Positions 21,225 through 32,930 of a stretch of DNA of 64,000 nt are shown here, piece after piece. This stretch comes from Manis javanica. Taxonomy: Eukaryota > Chordata > Mammalia > Pholidota > Manidae. The DNA is taken from contig NC_133172.1 in the NCBI RefSeq assembly GCF_040802235.1, positions 61,139,613 through 61,203,612 on the forward strand. The letters run 5' to 3'. A program made the translations under genes and the position numbers. The notes below the pieces were generated by a model, which did no database searches, was not told the origin of the DNA, and worked only from the letters and a program-made list of their open reading frames with translations. Each line of letters begins with the position of its first letter. Within the stretch, counting starts at the first letter, position 1.

Positions 21225-22765
21225 TCTGCTTTTTAACAGTGTCATTGAGGTGTAACTCATGTACCATATAATTCATTCCTGTAATGTTTTTTATGTTTTT
21301 ATACAATGTTTTTAGAATATTCACAGATTGTGCAACCATCTCCACTACCTAATCCCAGGACATTTTCATCACTAGAGAAAAAGGCCATATTCCATTCCCA
21401 CAGGTACGCCCCATTTTGCTCCAGCTCCACACTCTGAGCTACCACGAGTATACTTTCTGTCTCTAGGGATTTACCTGTTCTGGGCATTTCACATGGATGG
21501 AATCATGCATCATGCGGTCTTGTGACCGGCTGCTTTCACTCAGCATGATGCTGTCAAGGTTCATCCATGCTGTTCTTCATTCCTTTTTATGACTGAATAA
21601 TATTCCAGTGTGTGGCTAGACCACATTGGTCCATCCATTATCTGTTGATGGGCATGTAGGTTGTTTCCACATTTGGCCATTGTGAGTAATACTGCCACGA
21701 ACACTTGTGTGCAATATTTTGTATGGATGTATGTTTGCAGCTCTCTTGGTTAGATACCTAAAAGGAGAATGGCTGGGTCATATGATAGCTCTAAGTTTAA
21801 CCTTTTGAGGAACTGTCAGACTGTTCTCCAGAGCAGCTGCCCCATTTTACATTCCTATCAACAATGTATGAGGGTTCCAACTTCTCCACATCCTCACCAA
21901 CACCTATTATGATCTGTCTTTTAGATTCTAGCCATCCTAGAGGTGTGAAGTGGTATCTCACTGTGGTTTTGATTTGCATCTTCCCAATGACTAATGATGT
22001 TGAGCATCTTTTCATAGGCTTATTGGCCACTTGTATGTCTTCTTTGGAGAGATATCTATTCAGATCCTTTGCCCATTTTTAACTTATTTTATTTATCTGT
22101 TTATTGTTGAGTTGTAAGTATTCTTGGTATATTCTGGACACAGGACCTTATCAAATATATGATTTGTACATATTTTCTCCCATTCTGAGTTGTCTTTTCA
22201 CTTTTTGATGGTTGCCTATGGAGTGCAAATGTTTTAATTCTGATCAAGTCCAGTTCCTCTAATTTTTCTTTTGTTGCTTGTCCTTTTGGTGTCATTTCTA
22301 AGAACCACTGCATAATCCAAAGTTATGAAGATTCTAAGAGTTTTATGGTTTTAAGCTCTTACATGTAAGGCTTTGATTCATTTTAAGTATAGAGTGTGAG
22401 GTAGGGGTCCTTCTGCATATGGACGTCTCCTTGTCCAGCCCATTTGTTGAGAAGACTGTTCTTTCCCCATTGAATGATCTTGGCACCCTTGTTGAAAATC
22501 ACTTGACTGTCAGGTGGATTTATTTCTGGACTCCCAAGTCTCTTCCATTGAACTGCATGTCTCCCCCCATGCCAGGACCACACAGTCTCAGTGGCTATAA
22601 GCTCGTGGTACGTTTTGAAATCAGGGAAGTGTCAGTCCTCCAAATTTGCCCTTCTTTTTCAAGATGGTTTTTGGAGTTTTCCATTTGAATCTTGCATTTC
22701 CATATGAATTTCAGGATCATCTTGTCAGTTTTCAGGCTGCTTTTCATTCTAAACAATACCAATGG
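21225..22765 (-). repeat. L1 3' half, old subfamily (longest L1 piece here)
   Basis: Antisense through the L1 3' UTR and the ORF2 end: gattgtgcaaccatctccac, ggaatggctgggtcatatg reversed-strand context, gttgagcatcttttcatagg, cagatatatgatt-type text, gaggtaggggtccttctgca and gcatttccatatgaatttca. Frames are broken throughout, so it is inactive. Confidence 0.93.
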
Positions 22766-22839
22766 TAAAATCTTCCTTGGCCCACCACCACACCCCTCTG
22801 GGGTATCTCTGGTTGAGTGTGGACTGAAGAGTTGAAGCC

Positions 22840-23035
22840 CTGGCCCCATGGCTTACTAGCTGTGTGACCTTAAGCAAGTTACTGGACCTCTCTGTGCCTG
22901 CCACCCATCTCAGGCATAAAATGTGGGTGGTGAGTGTACCTACCTCCTCAGGTTGCCATGAGGATGAAATAAGTGAATATAAGTGAAGGACTTCATTGTA
23001 TATAGCAAATGCTCAATAACTCCTAGCTACTGTGA
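22840..23035 (+). repeat. MIR SINE, near full length
   Basis: ttactagctgtgtgacctta, then ccatgaggatgaaataagtg, then gcaaatgctcaataactcc. Confidence 0.9.
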
Positions 23036-23084
23036 TGAGTCTCATGTTGTTCTAAGCCTCTCAACAGCTCCAGAAGGCAGGGGT

Positions 23085-23225
23085 CCTCAGTCCTGCCAGC
23101 ACACAAGTGGCTCTTGGAGGCTTTAAACATACTTTTACTGGGTCCCACCCCAGAAATTGAAATTCGAATGGTTCAGAGTGCAGCCCAGGAAACAGTTTTT
23201 TAAAAAACTCCAAGGTAATTTTAAA
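23085..23225. repeat. MER5-like DNA transposon fragment
   Basis: ggaggctttaaacatacttt, gggtcccaccccagaaattg and cagttttttaaaaaactcc match the short hAT-type MER5 elements. Non-autonomous and inactive. Confidence 0.7.
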
Positions 23226-23467
23226 GGGGAGTGGAGTTAGGATGAGATTAAGCTTGACACAGTGGACTCCGCTTGCGGGTGAAGCCCCTGCTGCACCCTG
23301 ACATGGCCGCTCTGAGGACCCAGAGAGGACACATCCCCTGATCTCAAGTTGTTGACAGCTTAGCTGGGTAGCGAATAGGTGTGCCAGTGGGGAAGTTAAC
23401 TATGTTTAAGGCCACATGGCCACTCTCAGGGAGGTAGTGTTCCCTATTTCATCAAGGGGGCATCAAG

Positions 23468-23634
23468 GAGGGGGGCTTCACTCAAAGCAAATGGTTCCTT
23501 GGGGAGAGGGCTTTTCAGGAAGTGAATGCCCTCTGCTAATTAGGCCATGGGGCTTCCTGAATCCCATGCACCAGCCTCACAGCCCCCAGTGTGGGTCACC
23601 TCCCAGCATCCTCTGCGCTGGGCTCTGAGCTCAG
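23468..23634 (+). repeat. Local direct duplication, copy A
   Basis: Matches copy B with a constant offset of 875 bases. Over the best 154 bases there are nine mismatches and no gap (about 94% identity). It resembles no interspersed repeat known to me. Confidence 0.9.
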
Positions 23635-24342
23635 GTCATAATAGCAGAGGCAGAACTGGGACCCCGGCAGGTCTGGCTGTCTTGACCCTGCCGGGCACAT
23701 CTTCCCTGTGGGAGCAGCTGGGGCAGCCTCTGGGAGCCGGGAGGTTTCAGTCAATCCACATTACAGCTGGAGGAGCATCAGAATCTGTCATGATCAGCAG
23801 TAAGTAAACAGGACCAACCATCGGAGCTGGGATAGTCTCCCAGGCAGGCAGGAGGGCCAAAAGCCTCCATCAGGACCCGAGTGTTTGGAGTCGGGAGGGG
23901 CCTGGCTAGGGAGGAGGCTCCCCTGCTGACGAGGCCCGAGAGAGCCTTGAGCCCTGTGCTTCGGTGTCTCGGTGTCTCGACTTGATCCGTTGGGCAATGG
24001 GGAGCCACAGGAGGTATGTGAGCAGGGGAATAACATGAGAAAGGAGGCGTTAGGAAGGCTCTCCCTACAAACTTAAATGCCCATTGCCCACACCCAGCGG
24101 CCTTTGTATCCCCCTGCTCAGGGGCCATGGCATTCCTGGGAGCCACCTGGCCCAGTCCCTTTGGAGAGCACCAGGGCCACGGGCACCTCTTTCCTGGACC
24201 TGGGGACCTCTCAGGAGCCGGAAGCAATGCATTGTAATGCTGGCCTCCAGGATTTCCTGCAGCGGCTCCAGGCAGGATGGGTTTCTATGAAAACCCTCCC
24301 CAGACAGCCTGGTGCTGCAGGGTCAAGCCCAGGAGGTGGGAG
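23635..24342. other. Unique sequence between the duplicated copies
   Basis: Contains a scrap at about 23990-24040 (tgggcaatggggagccacag) of the ancient dispersed repeat. No gene. Confidence 0.45.
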
Positions 24343-24509
24343 GAGGGGGGGTTTGCTCAAAGCAAATGGGTCCTTGGGGAGAGGGCTTTTCAGGAAGTGA
24401 ATGCCCTCTGCTTATTAGGCCATGGGGCCTCCTGAGTCCCATGCACCAGCCTCACAGCCCTGGGTGTGGGTCATTTCCCAGCATCCTCTGCGCTGGGCTC
24501 TGAGCTCAG
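24343..24509 (+). repeat. Local direct duplication, copy B
   Basis: Second copy of the segment at 23468-23634. Sequence flanking the two copies does not match, so the duplicated unit is about 160-170 bases. Confidence 0.9.
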
Positions 24510-25809
24510 CTCTGACCTAGTGGTGGGTTATCTTCTCCTGACCCCAGCTACCCATCGGTTCCTCTGCTCTTTGCATCCAGCAGAAATGATTTCTGGGATG
24601 TCAGGGAGCTTCATGGGGCTGTGTCCCCCTCCTTGTCATTTGGGACCTTTTGCACCCCCCTGCCCACCTCCCAGGGACTGGGCGCCTGACCCCGTTCACT
24701 GAGGATGTGGATTGGGAGGGGGTTGCGGGCTGTAAAATGTCACCCTCCACTCCCTGCCTCCACCCTCTCCTGTGACAGTCAGTTCTTGTCACTTGTGGCC
24801 TCAAACCAGCTTTTGGCTGAGGCAGGGACACACACTGGCCAAAACAGAATTTTGTTTATACAAAGAGTGTCCACCCAGTGCCTAGCAGCCAGAAGGGGCT
24901 CAGTAAGTGGGTGCTGGGGGTCTGGGGTGCACAGTGGGGAGGGAGCAAGGACACCCTGCTGCCCATCCTGGCCAGGGGTGAAGGGGCCTCCCCTCCCCAT
25001 GCCAGAACCTGCCGCTTCATGAAAGGCTCTTTGGCTCAAGGCCACAATACCCCAGGGGCACTGTCTGCCCCACTGCAGCCTCCAAGACCCAGCCAAGACC
25101 ACAGAGCATTTCCCATCACCAAACATCCGAGGCAGCATGTGGTCCCTGCGGGCTGGACTCAGACGGGACTGACCGACGGGGTGAGAAGCTCGCCGAGGGG
25201 CTGGGGCAGGGACCTGGTTCTGCCCCAGGGTGACTGGAGGAAAGGTCCTCTGAGCCCCCAGGTCTCTGGTCCCTCTGTCCCACCCCGTAGGACACCTGTC
25301 CCCGCTCTGCCCCTCCACACCCAGCTGCCCGGGAGCCATGGACAGGAGCTGCTCATCAGATTTGTGTCACTGCAGAGCCGAGGACAGATTGGGATGGGTC
25401 CTGCTCTTCTTCCCGTGGACCTCAGTGAAACACTGGGGGGCTTGCGGGAGGCTAGACGGAGCAGCCTGGAAGTCTGGCTTCATGCCCTTGATGCCCCCTC
25501 TGAGCTCTGCTGCCTCGCCTGGAACGTGTCCATCCCCCCAGAAGTGACTCAGGACAGTCATGGGCCCCCCCTTGTCCTCAGTCCAGCTGAAGGAGGAAAT
25601 ACCCAGACCTCCCCCAAGGTCACCCAGCTTGCCAGGTGCGATGGAGCTGGAAGCATACATGTCTGCCTTCACCTTTCCATGAGGGCTCTGTGAATCCCCC
25701 CCTCAGTGTAGCTACATTGCCGCCCTCAAGAAGATTCTAGAAAAAGAGCTAAGCAATACGTGAAATGATTTCCAGTTGCAGGATGCCACGTGGCAGACCT
25801 CCAATGGGC
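24510..25809. other. Unique GC-rich sequence, nothing recognised
   Basis: The plus frame 24878-25693 (271 codons) is long but has no domain. It overlaps a similar open minus frame and is judged a GC effect. Confidence 0.4.
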
Positions 25810-26110
25810 AATCAGGGAGCACCTCTTGGAAGAGGTGACTCATTTACGCCACGCTGAGCCCTGGGAACAAGACAGAGCTTTGCGTCGAGGTGGGCTGAGC
25901 ACTCCGGGAGCCGGCTGGGCAGAGGCTCTGCTGCGAGGCTGACCTGTCTGCTGGAACAGGGAGCGGCCTGGGGGGGACCCCAGAACCAGGCGGGCAGGGA
26001 GGCCACGTGTGCTCCGGGTGGGCCTGCACGGCACAGGGTGCTGTGGGAGAGACAAAGACACCGAAAGCAGGTTTCCTGCCTCTGAGGAAATTCCAATTAG
26101 ATGTGAGATG
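25810..26110 (+). repeat. Ancient dispersed repeat, two pieces
   Basis: gcacctcttggaagaggtga at the left and gcaggtttcctgcctctgag at the right, out of their usual order, suggesting two fragments. Confidence 0.45.
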
Positions 26111-26254
26111 AGATGCAGCGGCGTGATAAGGGGACTAACAATGGCAGCGGGGGAGAAGGGGAGCAGGACTGGTTGGTGAGGGCACAGGCGCGGAGGCGGG
26201 CGAGGCCCTCCGGCCAGGGTCCAGGCCGAGCGGGGTTGTGGCCAGGACGCCAGG

Positions 26255-26600
26255 CAGCGTGTATTTTTCCTCGGGCTGCTGTAACAAACGACCGCACATG
26301 AGGTGGAACCATCACAGATCATTAGTCAGCAGGTCAGGGGTCTGACGTGGGTCTGACGGGTCAGGCTCGGCTTCCGCCGGGCTGTTCCTTCTGGGCGCTC
26401 CACAGGAAGTCTGTCCTTGCTTTTTTCCAGCTTGACACCCCGCTTTCTCGGCTCACGGCTCCACCCCCATCTTCCAATCCGGCGTCTTCCTCCTCTCTGC
26501 AGCTCCGGTGCCCCTGCCTCTCTCTTCTAAGAACCTTGTAATGACCAGATGACCCAGGGCGGTTCCTTCCCCCTCTTGCCAGGTCACAGCTGGGTGAAAC
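26255..26600. repeat. MaLR-like LTR fragment
   Basis: cctcgggctgctgtaacaaa, then gggctgttccttctgggcgc, then aagaaccttgtaatgaccag, in consensus order. CpG-rich for its age. Confidence 0.7.
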
Positions 26601-27529
26601 CTCTCTTCAGGGACCATCTCACAAGATGGGAAAGGAGAGGACGTCCCGAGGACAGCTCAGCTGAGAGCACAGGGATCGCCCTGTGGCGGGCAGCAGGTGC
26701 TTAATGGGTATGCGTAGGGTGAGTGCACAGGTGTGGGGGGGATGCCACCAGGCCCCGGGTCCCACACTGGGAGAGGTGTGGGCAGCTGTGCTCTGCTCGG
26801 GGACTGGCCGCTGCCTGGGGTCATGAGTCCAGAGGCCCCTGCTCTCCCCGAGGCGCCCCTTCCACTGTCAAGGCCCTTTAATCTGGTGATGGCCACTACC
26901 CGGCTGTAGACCAGCCCAGGCCTGCTCTGGGGAGGGGCAGCCACAGACCCCCACAGGCCAGGTCAGTGCCCACCAGGAAGGGCCTCCTGCCCAGGGCCCT
27001 CTGCCCAGGGGACACACCCACGTGTGGTTTGGCTGGCCCTCCTGGTGGCCAGCTGCAGGTCTGCGCCCCCACAGCCCCAAACCCCCAGGAGACCATACAA
27101 AAGCACAGAGGCAAGGGAGGCAGGGAGACGGCGTGCAGGGAGGTTAACTGCCCTTCTGCTGGGACCTCAGGAAGACTCCCCGCTGCCCCCAGGCCCCTGG
27201 AGTGGAGCTCCCCACCAGCCACTAGAGTGGCCACACACCAACTCTTGCCACGTGCAACAGTGAGCCTGAACATGCAATGACTGGCACCTAAGCCGGCCTC
27301 ATGCACACACAGGACCACGTGGATGCCTCACCCCTGAAGGAGGGGCCATGCCCTCGCCAGGCCCGCAGAGCTGGCGGTAGGCTGAGTGTCTCCTCCTCTG
27401 CTCTCACCTGCTAGCTCGGTGCACTTCAGTCCCACCCGGGCCTGTCAAGTCAGGGTGCCCAGAACCGGGTGCGAGGAGAGATGCCGACAGTCAGGCGCGG
27501 CCCGTGGCCACAGAGTTTGGTTGGAGAGA
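26601..27529. other. Unique GC-rich sequence, nothing recognised
   Basis: Overlapping frames without domains. No repeat recognised. Confidence 0.45.
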
Positions 27530-27625
27530 AGGGACTGCCACATAATCCCAGAACCTCCCAAGACCCACCGAGTCAGAATCTGCATTTTGTGCTTTATGTA
27601 TGTATGGCCCCCTGAGAAGTGCTGG
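27530..27625. repeat. Possible MER5-like fragment
   Basis: cgagtcagaatctgcatttt and a following gagaagtgctggta. Short and decayed. Confidence 0.35.
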
Positions 27626-27909
27626 TACAGGCAACGGTGCTGGTGGCCAAGCCGGGTGGCCCAGTGGGCCAGGGCACCCTTGGGGCTTCTGGGAGGGTGT
27701 CTGTGGAGCCGAGCTGTGTAAGATGACTTGGCCCTGGAGGAGCAGAGGCAGTCGGAGGTGGCTCCATGTTGCAGACAGCCAGGTGAGGGCCATGCATGCA
27801 GCCGAGGGTCATCTGGGACCCCACGGCCTGGGCTAGCCCAAACCCACGGGCCGCCTGCCCGCAGTCAATACATGTGAGACTTAGAATGACCGGCTGGCCC
27901 TGTTCAGAA

Positions 27910-28090
27910 CACCTGCCACACTTTGCTGTACTGATCACATGGTGCGAGATGTGCCATCATCATCCCACTTTACAGGTGGAGAAAGTGAGGCATGCAGGTG
28001 GTATGATTGCTGGATGTCACTCAACTCTTACGGGGCTGAGCCAGAATTTCAACCTGACATCCTGGCCACAGAGCCCTTGCTTCAGCCAGC
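27910..28090 (-). repeat. MIR SINE
   Basis: Antisense catcccactttacaggtgga and a decayed gagccagaatttcaacctga. Confidence 0.7.
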
Positions 28091-28784
28091 CTCCAAAAGG
28101 GCCTCTCTGGGGGCACAAGGGAGCCACAGATGGTTTGAGGGCCATGGAGTGGCATGAGCAAAATGCAGTTTTGGAACGCTGGTGTGCAGCAGCGTGTCAT
28201 GGGTTGGCCGGGGGTAGGGGGGTCATGTTTGTGTCGGGGTCGGGGGACAGGAGGCCTCTAGGGGAGACCAGATCCTGATCCAGGCAGGAAGTGGCCTGAC
28301 TGCAGAGGGGAGGGGGCAGCGTGGCCAAGACCCAGCCAAGAGGGAGGTCGCAGGAGAATTCCAAGGAGGACAAGGCATGCCCGCAGCCACTGAGGGGAGG
28401 CACCAGAGGCCACTGCCGCGGCCACAGGAGAGGACAGCTGCTTGGGGACAGAGGCCTGCCCACGTAGCTGCGCACAGGTTTCCTGCCTTATTTTCTGCTC
28501 TGTCTTCCTTACCTCCTCTTTCCCTGCAACTCAGTGGCTTGGCCCCTGCAAGGGCCTTCCTGCGGGCTTAGCCGGGCACCCCAGCCACATCTTGCCCCAC
28601 GTGGGGAGCCCAGGCTCTCAGGACAGCCTCACAGGGACATGGTGTGGTGTCCCCTGCTCCCCAGCTCTATTCCAATCCAGAGGGGATGGCCCTCGGGCAC
28701 AGACCCCCAAGGCTGAGTCTGCCCCTGCTGGGAGGCACCGTGGTGCATCCTGGGGGCACAGGGCTGGTTGGCCACAGGCCTGCA
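28091..28784. other. Unique sequence, nothing recognised
   Basis: Starts with a scrap of the dispersed repeat (ccatggagtggcatgagcaa). No gene. Confidence 0.4.
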
Positions 28785-28945
28785 CGCTCTCGAGTCGGCC
28801 AGCCTGGGCTGGTGGCCGACCTCGGGCAAGCTCCCTGACCTCTCCTGGTTTCCTTCTCTGTAAACAAGGGCAGATTAATAATAATAAATGTTAAAAGGTT
28901 CCCATCTGATGGGATTGTTTTGAAGATTTCTTGAAGATAATGGAT
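28785..28945 (+). repeat. MIR SINE
   Basis: gggcaagctccctgacctct, then gtaaacaagggcagattaat, then a decayed tail. Confidence 0.75.
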
Positions 28946-29044
28946 GTGAAGGCCAGAATATCCCTGACATGCTCATTACCGTTGTTTCCTGGCAGGGTTT
29001 GCCTGAGGGACTGGGACAGTCATAATCATAACCCCAGCCATTCC

Positions 29045-29165
29045 TGGGCTCACACATGTTTGCAGAACACCTATTATGTGCCAGGCAGTGTTCCAGGTGT
29101 GGGGGAGAGAGCCCCGCCTGGGAATAAGCAGACAAAACCCAAACATCTCACACTTCCATCCTGGG
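29045..29165 (+). repeat. Ancient dispersed repeat, 5' part
   Basis: gaacacctattatgtgccag and ggaataagcagacaaaaccc. Confidence 0.55.
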
Positions 29166-29244
29166 GTTGTGTGTTCCGCCCTGCACTACGTGCGTCCGCA
29201 TAGTCACCTTCACAGCGATCCTACCAGGGAGGCACTATTATCAG

Positions 29245-29690
29245 GTTCCCCCCACCTTATCCAAATTGAGGCAAAATTCACACCCCATGAAATTCACCAT
29301 TTTAAAGTGTGAAATTCTGTAGCATTTAGTACATTTAGCACAAGGCTGTGCAACCGCCATCACCTCTGAGTCCAGAACATGCCCACCACCCCAGAGGAAA
29401 CCCCATTCCCTGCTAGCAGCCACTCCCCAGCCCTTGGCGTCTGCCAGTCTCCTGTCTGCCTAGGGCGCTGCCTGTTCTGGACGCTTCTGGTAAATGGGCT
29501 CACACCCCGAGTGCCCTGTTGTGTCTGCCCTCCTTCACTCAGCATGGTATTCTCATGGGTCGCCAGGCTGCAGCGTGTGCCCAGCTTTGACCCTTTTGAC
29601 AGCCGAGTAATACTCCATTGTGTGAACCAACTCCATTTTGTTTATCGCTCACCTGTCGGTGGACATCTGAATTTTCTGAAAATACAGAAA
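29245..29690 (-). repeat. L1 3' fragment
   Basis: Antisense: gaaattcaccattttaaagt, ggctgtgcaaccgccatcac and taatactccattgtgtgaac. It abuts an opposite L1 piece. Confidence 0.85.
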
Positions 29691-29694
29691 CTGG

Positions 29695-30235
29695 GGCCAA
29701 ACCAGCTGTTGGCCCAAGGTCAACACCTGCCTGTGACCCAGCAGTTCCACTTTTGGGTGAGAGAAATGAAACACGTTGACAGCGAGAGCAGAACACAACT
29801 GTCCACAGCAGCTTATTCATAATAACCTGATACTGGGCTTATATAGGATGATCCAAATGCCATCTGCAGGGGCTGGGTGAGCACGTAGCGATCATGGCGC
29901 ACCGGGGTGCTCAGCAGTGAGAAGGAAGCAGCCACCGAGTCACACAGTAACTTGGAAGATTCTCAAAACCTCTGCTGAGTGGAAGAAGCCAGACACAGCA
30001 GTACAGGAGTGTGACTCCATTTCTATGAAATTCTAGAAAAAGCCAAAGTTCAGGGACAGAACATATCGGTGTTTTCAGGGGTTCGGGTGGGGCAGCAGAG
30101 AAGATTTGGGGGTGAGGGAAATGCTGATTATTTAGATGGGGGTGGTGGCTACATGGTGAATGCATGCATTAAACTAATTTAAAGTAGACGCATTTTATTG
30201 TGCAAATTATGCATCTGCTAAGTCAGTTTAAGGAA
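29695..30235 (+). repeat. L1 3' fragment
   Basis: Sense: gacccagcagttccactttt, ggaagaagccagacacagca and a 3' UTR-like tail to about 30235. Confidence 0.8.
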
Positions 30236-30534
30236 AGAAACTGGCCTCATGCCCCCCAGCCCTTTGTTCCCTTCGCCCGGCCCCATTCCCGGGGGTTCTC
30301 GAACTCAGAGCATCTTTGAGCTCCCACTGGGCGGAGGCGCAGCCCGCATCTGAGGCGACTCCTCCTCTAGATGCCAGGCCCAGGGCCACACCACAGTCAC
30401 TGCCCGCCCTCGGACTGGAGGCCTGCCCTCCACGTGGACCCTGTGGTCCTGGCCTCTGTTAGTTAAGTGGATTTCTGTGCTCTTTTTGCCCTGGTGGTGT
30501 AGACAGGTCTATGCAGCCGGGAAGTCGGCGGTGG
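30236..30534. other. Unique sequence, nothing recognised
   Basis: Modestly CpG-rich at 30270-30370. No gene seen. Confidence 0.4.
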
Positions 30535-30725
30535 GACCTCCTAAGTCCCACTCTGCAGTCCCGCGAGTTGGCCACCCTCTTCACCTCACCGATGAGGAAA
30601 CCAAGGCTCTGGGAGGGTCTCCCAGGGGGCAGGGGGCAGACCCAGGACCAGCACAAGGGCCACAGGTGGTCAGGCCAGGTGTGTGCGCAAAGTCCTGGCC
30701 CTGCGCAAGTCAGGGCCAAACGTGA
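30535..30725 (-). repeat. MIR SINE, decayed
   Basis: Antisense accgatgaggaaaccaaggc and its flanks. Confidence 0.6.
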
Positions 30726-30837
30726 CACTGTTGGCATGTGGGCACCAGTGGGTTCTGGGTCACCGCCCACAGGGCCAACCTGGGGTGATGAGGACGGCAG
30801 GCTGGCAAGGACCCGAGGGGTCTCTGTGCACATGTCC

Positions 30838-30992
30838 GGGTGTCTGTGTGTGTGTTTCTGCTTGGTTCTATTTCTTTGTCCCTTTCTCTCTGTGTGTGTC
30901 TGTATCTCTCTGTCTCTGTTTCACTCTGGTGTTTCTGTCTCTGTCTGACTCGTCTCTGGCGTCTGTGTTTCTGTCTCTCTCTGACGTCTGTC
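30838..30992 (+). repeat. Imperfect TCTGTG/TCTCTG simple repeat
   Basis: About 150 bases of T-rich CTGT/CTCT units. It produces the Cys/Leu/Ser-rich frames seen here. Confidence 0.85.
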
Positions 30993-31649
30993 TCCTTATG
31001 GTCAGAATCGTGGAGTCCCCTCCCCGCCTCTGGCTCTGGTGGGAAGAAAACCCTTCTCAGGGCCAGGAATGGGGAATTGAAAGAAGGGCAGGCCCGCCCT
31101 GACCTGGCGCGGCTCCTTCCCAGGCCGGCTCTGGCGCCTCTGGGCCGGTGGGAAGAGGCATTCAGCCCAGGGAGGCCAGCGCCTGGCAGGCAGGCCTTTC
31201 CTGGGCCAGGACCTCCCGCTCCCCGCCCCCTGCAGCTGGCTGCACTTCTTCTTTCATGCCTTTAGGATAAACTCCCTCTGCCTGGTTTTCCAGGGCCCCA
31301 AGCACTGGGGGGAAGGCTGTGCCTCCTGCCCCCCATTCACGCGCCCCAACTCTGTGTTCCCTGTGGTTCTGTGTGTTGGGGTGGGGAGTGGGGAAATGGT
31401 CGAGGACTGTGTCCCAGCCCTCGGTGCTGCCTCTGTTCCCTGCTGGACCCTTCCAGCCCCAGCCTACCACCCTCCCCGATCTGTCTGCATTTCTTAGCCC
31501 CTGTCTGGATGAGCCGCTAGGGATCCCCTAACAGCTCTGAGGGTTGAAGCCACTGGCAGGACCCTGAAGGTCAGAGTCCCCAAGGACAAGGCTGGCCCAG
31601 GCTGGACTCCAGAGCCACCAGCCTGTCCAGAAGAGCTATCTGTTCTAAA
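30993..31649. other. Unique sequence, nothing recognised
   Basis: GC-rich, with no domain-bearing frame. Confidence 0.45.
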
Positions 31650-31745
31650 AGACAAAGTCTAGTGGATCAAACATGGCTTTGGAGTTGACCAGTCTGAGTT
31701 CATAGCCCAGCTCTCCCATCTCCGAGTTCAAGGTCGTCACATCCC
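31650..31745 (+). repeat. MIR SINE, partial
   Basis: catggctttggagttgacca and the following tcatagcccagctctcccat. Confidence 0.6.
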
Positions 31746-32439
31746 AGAAAGGCTGAGACCCCAGACAGGGCCACACGGACATCTGTGGTAAGCATCCGCT
31801 CATCCATACTCACCTGACTAGCTAAGGCGGGGCTCTGCCAAGAACAGCTCCCCTTAATCAGAGGACAAGCATGTACTCAAGGCTTTTCAGTGGTTCTTCA
31901 CAAAATGTTCTTCCAAACAAGTACTTATAAGAAATAACATGGACTGATGAGCTGCGATGAGCCCCAGGCTCCATCCCAGGCTCCCCAGATCCCACCAAGG
32001 ACAGGCAGCTCCCACCTCAGAACCCACACAGAAATGTCCCTCCAAGCATTCGGTTAAGCAATTGTACGGGAATCACATGGCCTGGCAGGAGGAAGGGTGC
32101 AAGGCAGGACTGGCTGCCTGGAGGAGGGGGCCTATTAGAGGCCAGGGTAGAACACGTGGTAGCTGTGGCTCCTGTCTGGTCCCTGGGTCGCCCTTCCCAA
32201 CTCCTGTGGGTCAGAAGCTGTGTGTGTCTTCCTGGCCTCAGCTTGCAGGCTGGCATTGGATGCCGCACACCAGGATCGCAGCAGCTGGGGCAGTGACAGC
32301 TGGGTCCCACCCTGGGGACAAGTTCCAACATGTTCCCTTCCAGAGTGGAGGGAGATTCAGTGAGGAGGGAGGAGGGGCCCATGGAGGGCCAGGGCTCGGG
32401 GGCAGGGGCAGCTGGGGACCTCAGTGCCCGGGCTCTGAG
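31746..32439. other. Unique sequence, nothing recognised
   Basis: Frames at 31957-32523 (plus) and 32017-32598 (minus) overlap and lack domains. Confidence 0.45.
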
Positions 32440-32575
32440 TCTGGGCTTGCCCTGGGCGAGCTGGCAAATGACTTGACACCCCTTCTCTGTTCTGTAAAGG
32501 TGGATGACATTGACCACACATAGTTGTAGTGAAAGTAAAATAAAAGCATGAATGAAAGGACCTGACCCACAGTGC
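32440..32575 (+). repeat. MIR SINE, decayed
   Basis: cttctctgttctgtaaaggt and gtagtgaaagtaaaataaaa in MIR order. Confidence 0.5.
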
Positions 32576-32599
32576 GAGGGTCGGACCTCCTTCCACACG

Positions 32600-32710
32600 C
32601 TGGCTCTGAGAAGTTGGCGCCGCGACCATCACGATCTCCGTTTTACAGCAGAGGAAACTAAGGCACAGGGCCTCAGACGGTCTCCCAGGGTGCTGGCAGC
32701 AGGGCTGGAG
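32600..32710 (-). repeat. MIR SINE, partial
   Basis: Antisense tccgttttacagcagaggaa and aaggcacagggcctcag. Confidence 0.7.
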
Positions 32711-32839
32711 GCGCTAGCATTATTAACTGTTGGAGTCTCTGTGGCCATTGTCTCACTGGGTTTCTGGCTCCCCTCAGCCTTCTTCCTGCAGCTGGCAGGG
32801 AACCCACTGGGTAAGCAGTTTGGGAATCACTGATAAGTT

Positions 32840-32930
32840 TAAGCTGTGTGATCCCACGCAAGACCCTTCCCCTCTCTGGACCTGCATTTGGCCATCTGTC
32901 AGGTGAAGGGTGGGCACCCCCAGCTCTAAA
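32840..32930 (+). repeat. MIR SINE, partial
   Basis: agctgtgtgatcccacgcaa followed by ggccatctgtcaggtgaag. Confidence 0.7.

Noticed and set aside
21225-22765. Possible working L1 reverse transcriptase
   Set aside because: Frames are broken many times, only the 3' half is present and the divergence is that of an old subfamily.
24878-25693. Plus frame of 271 codons
   Set aside because: No domain, no repeatable motif, an overlapping minus frame of similar openness and no promoter or splice context.
30840-31265. Cys/Leu/Ser-rich frame resembling a secreted or membrane peptide
   Set aside because: Arises from the TCTGTG simple repeat.
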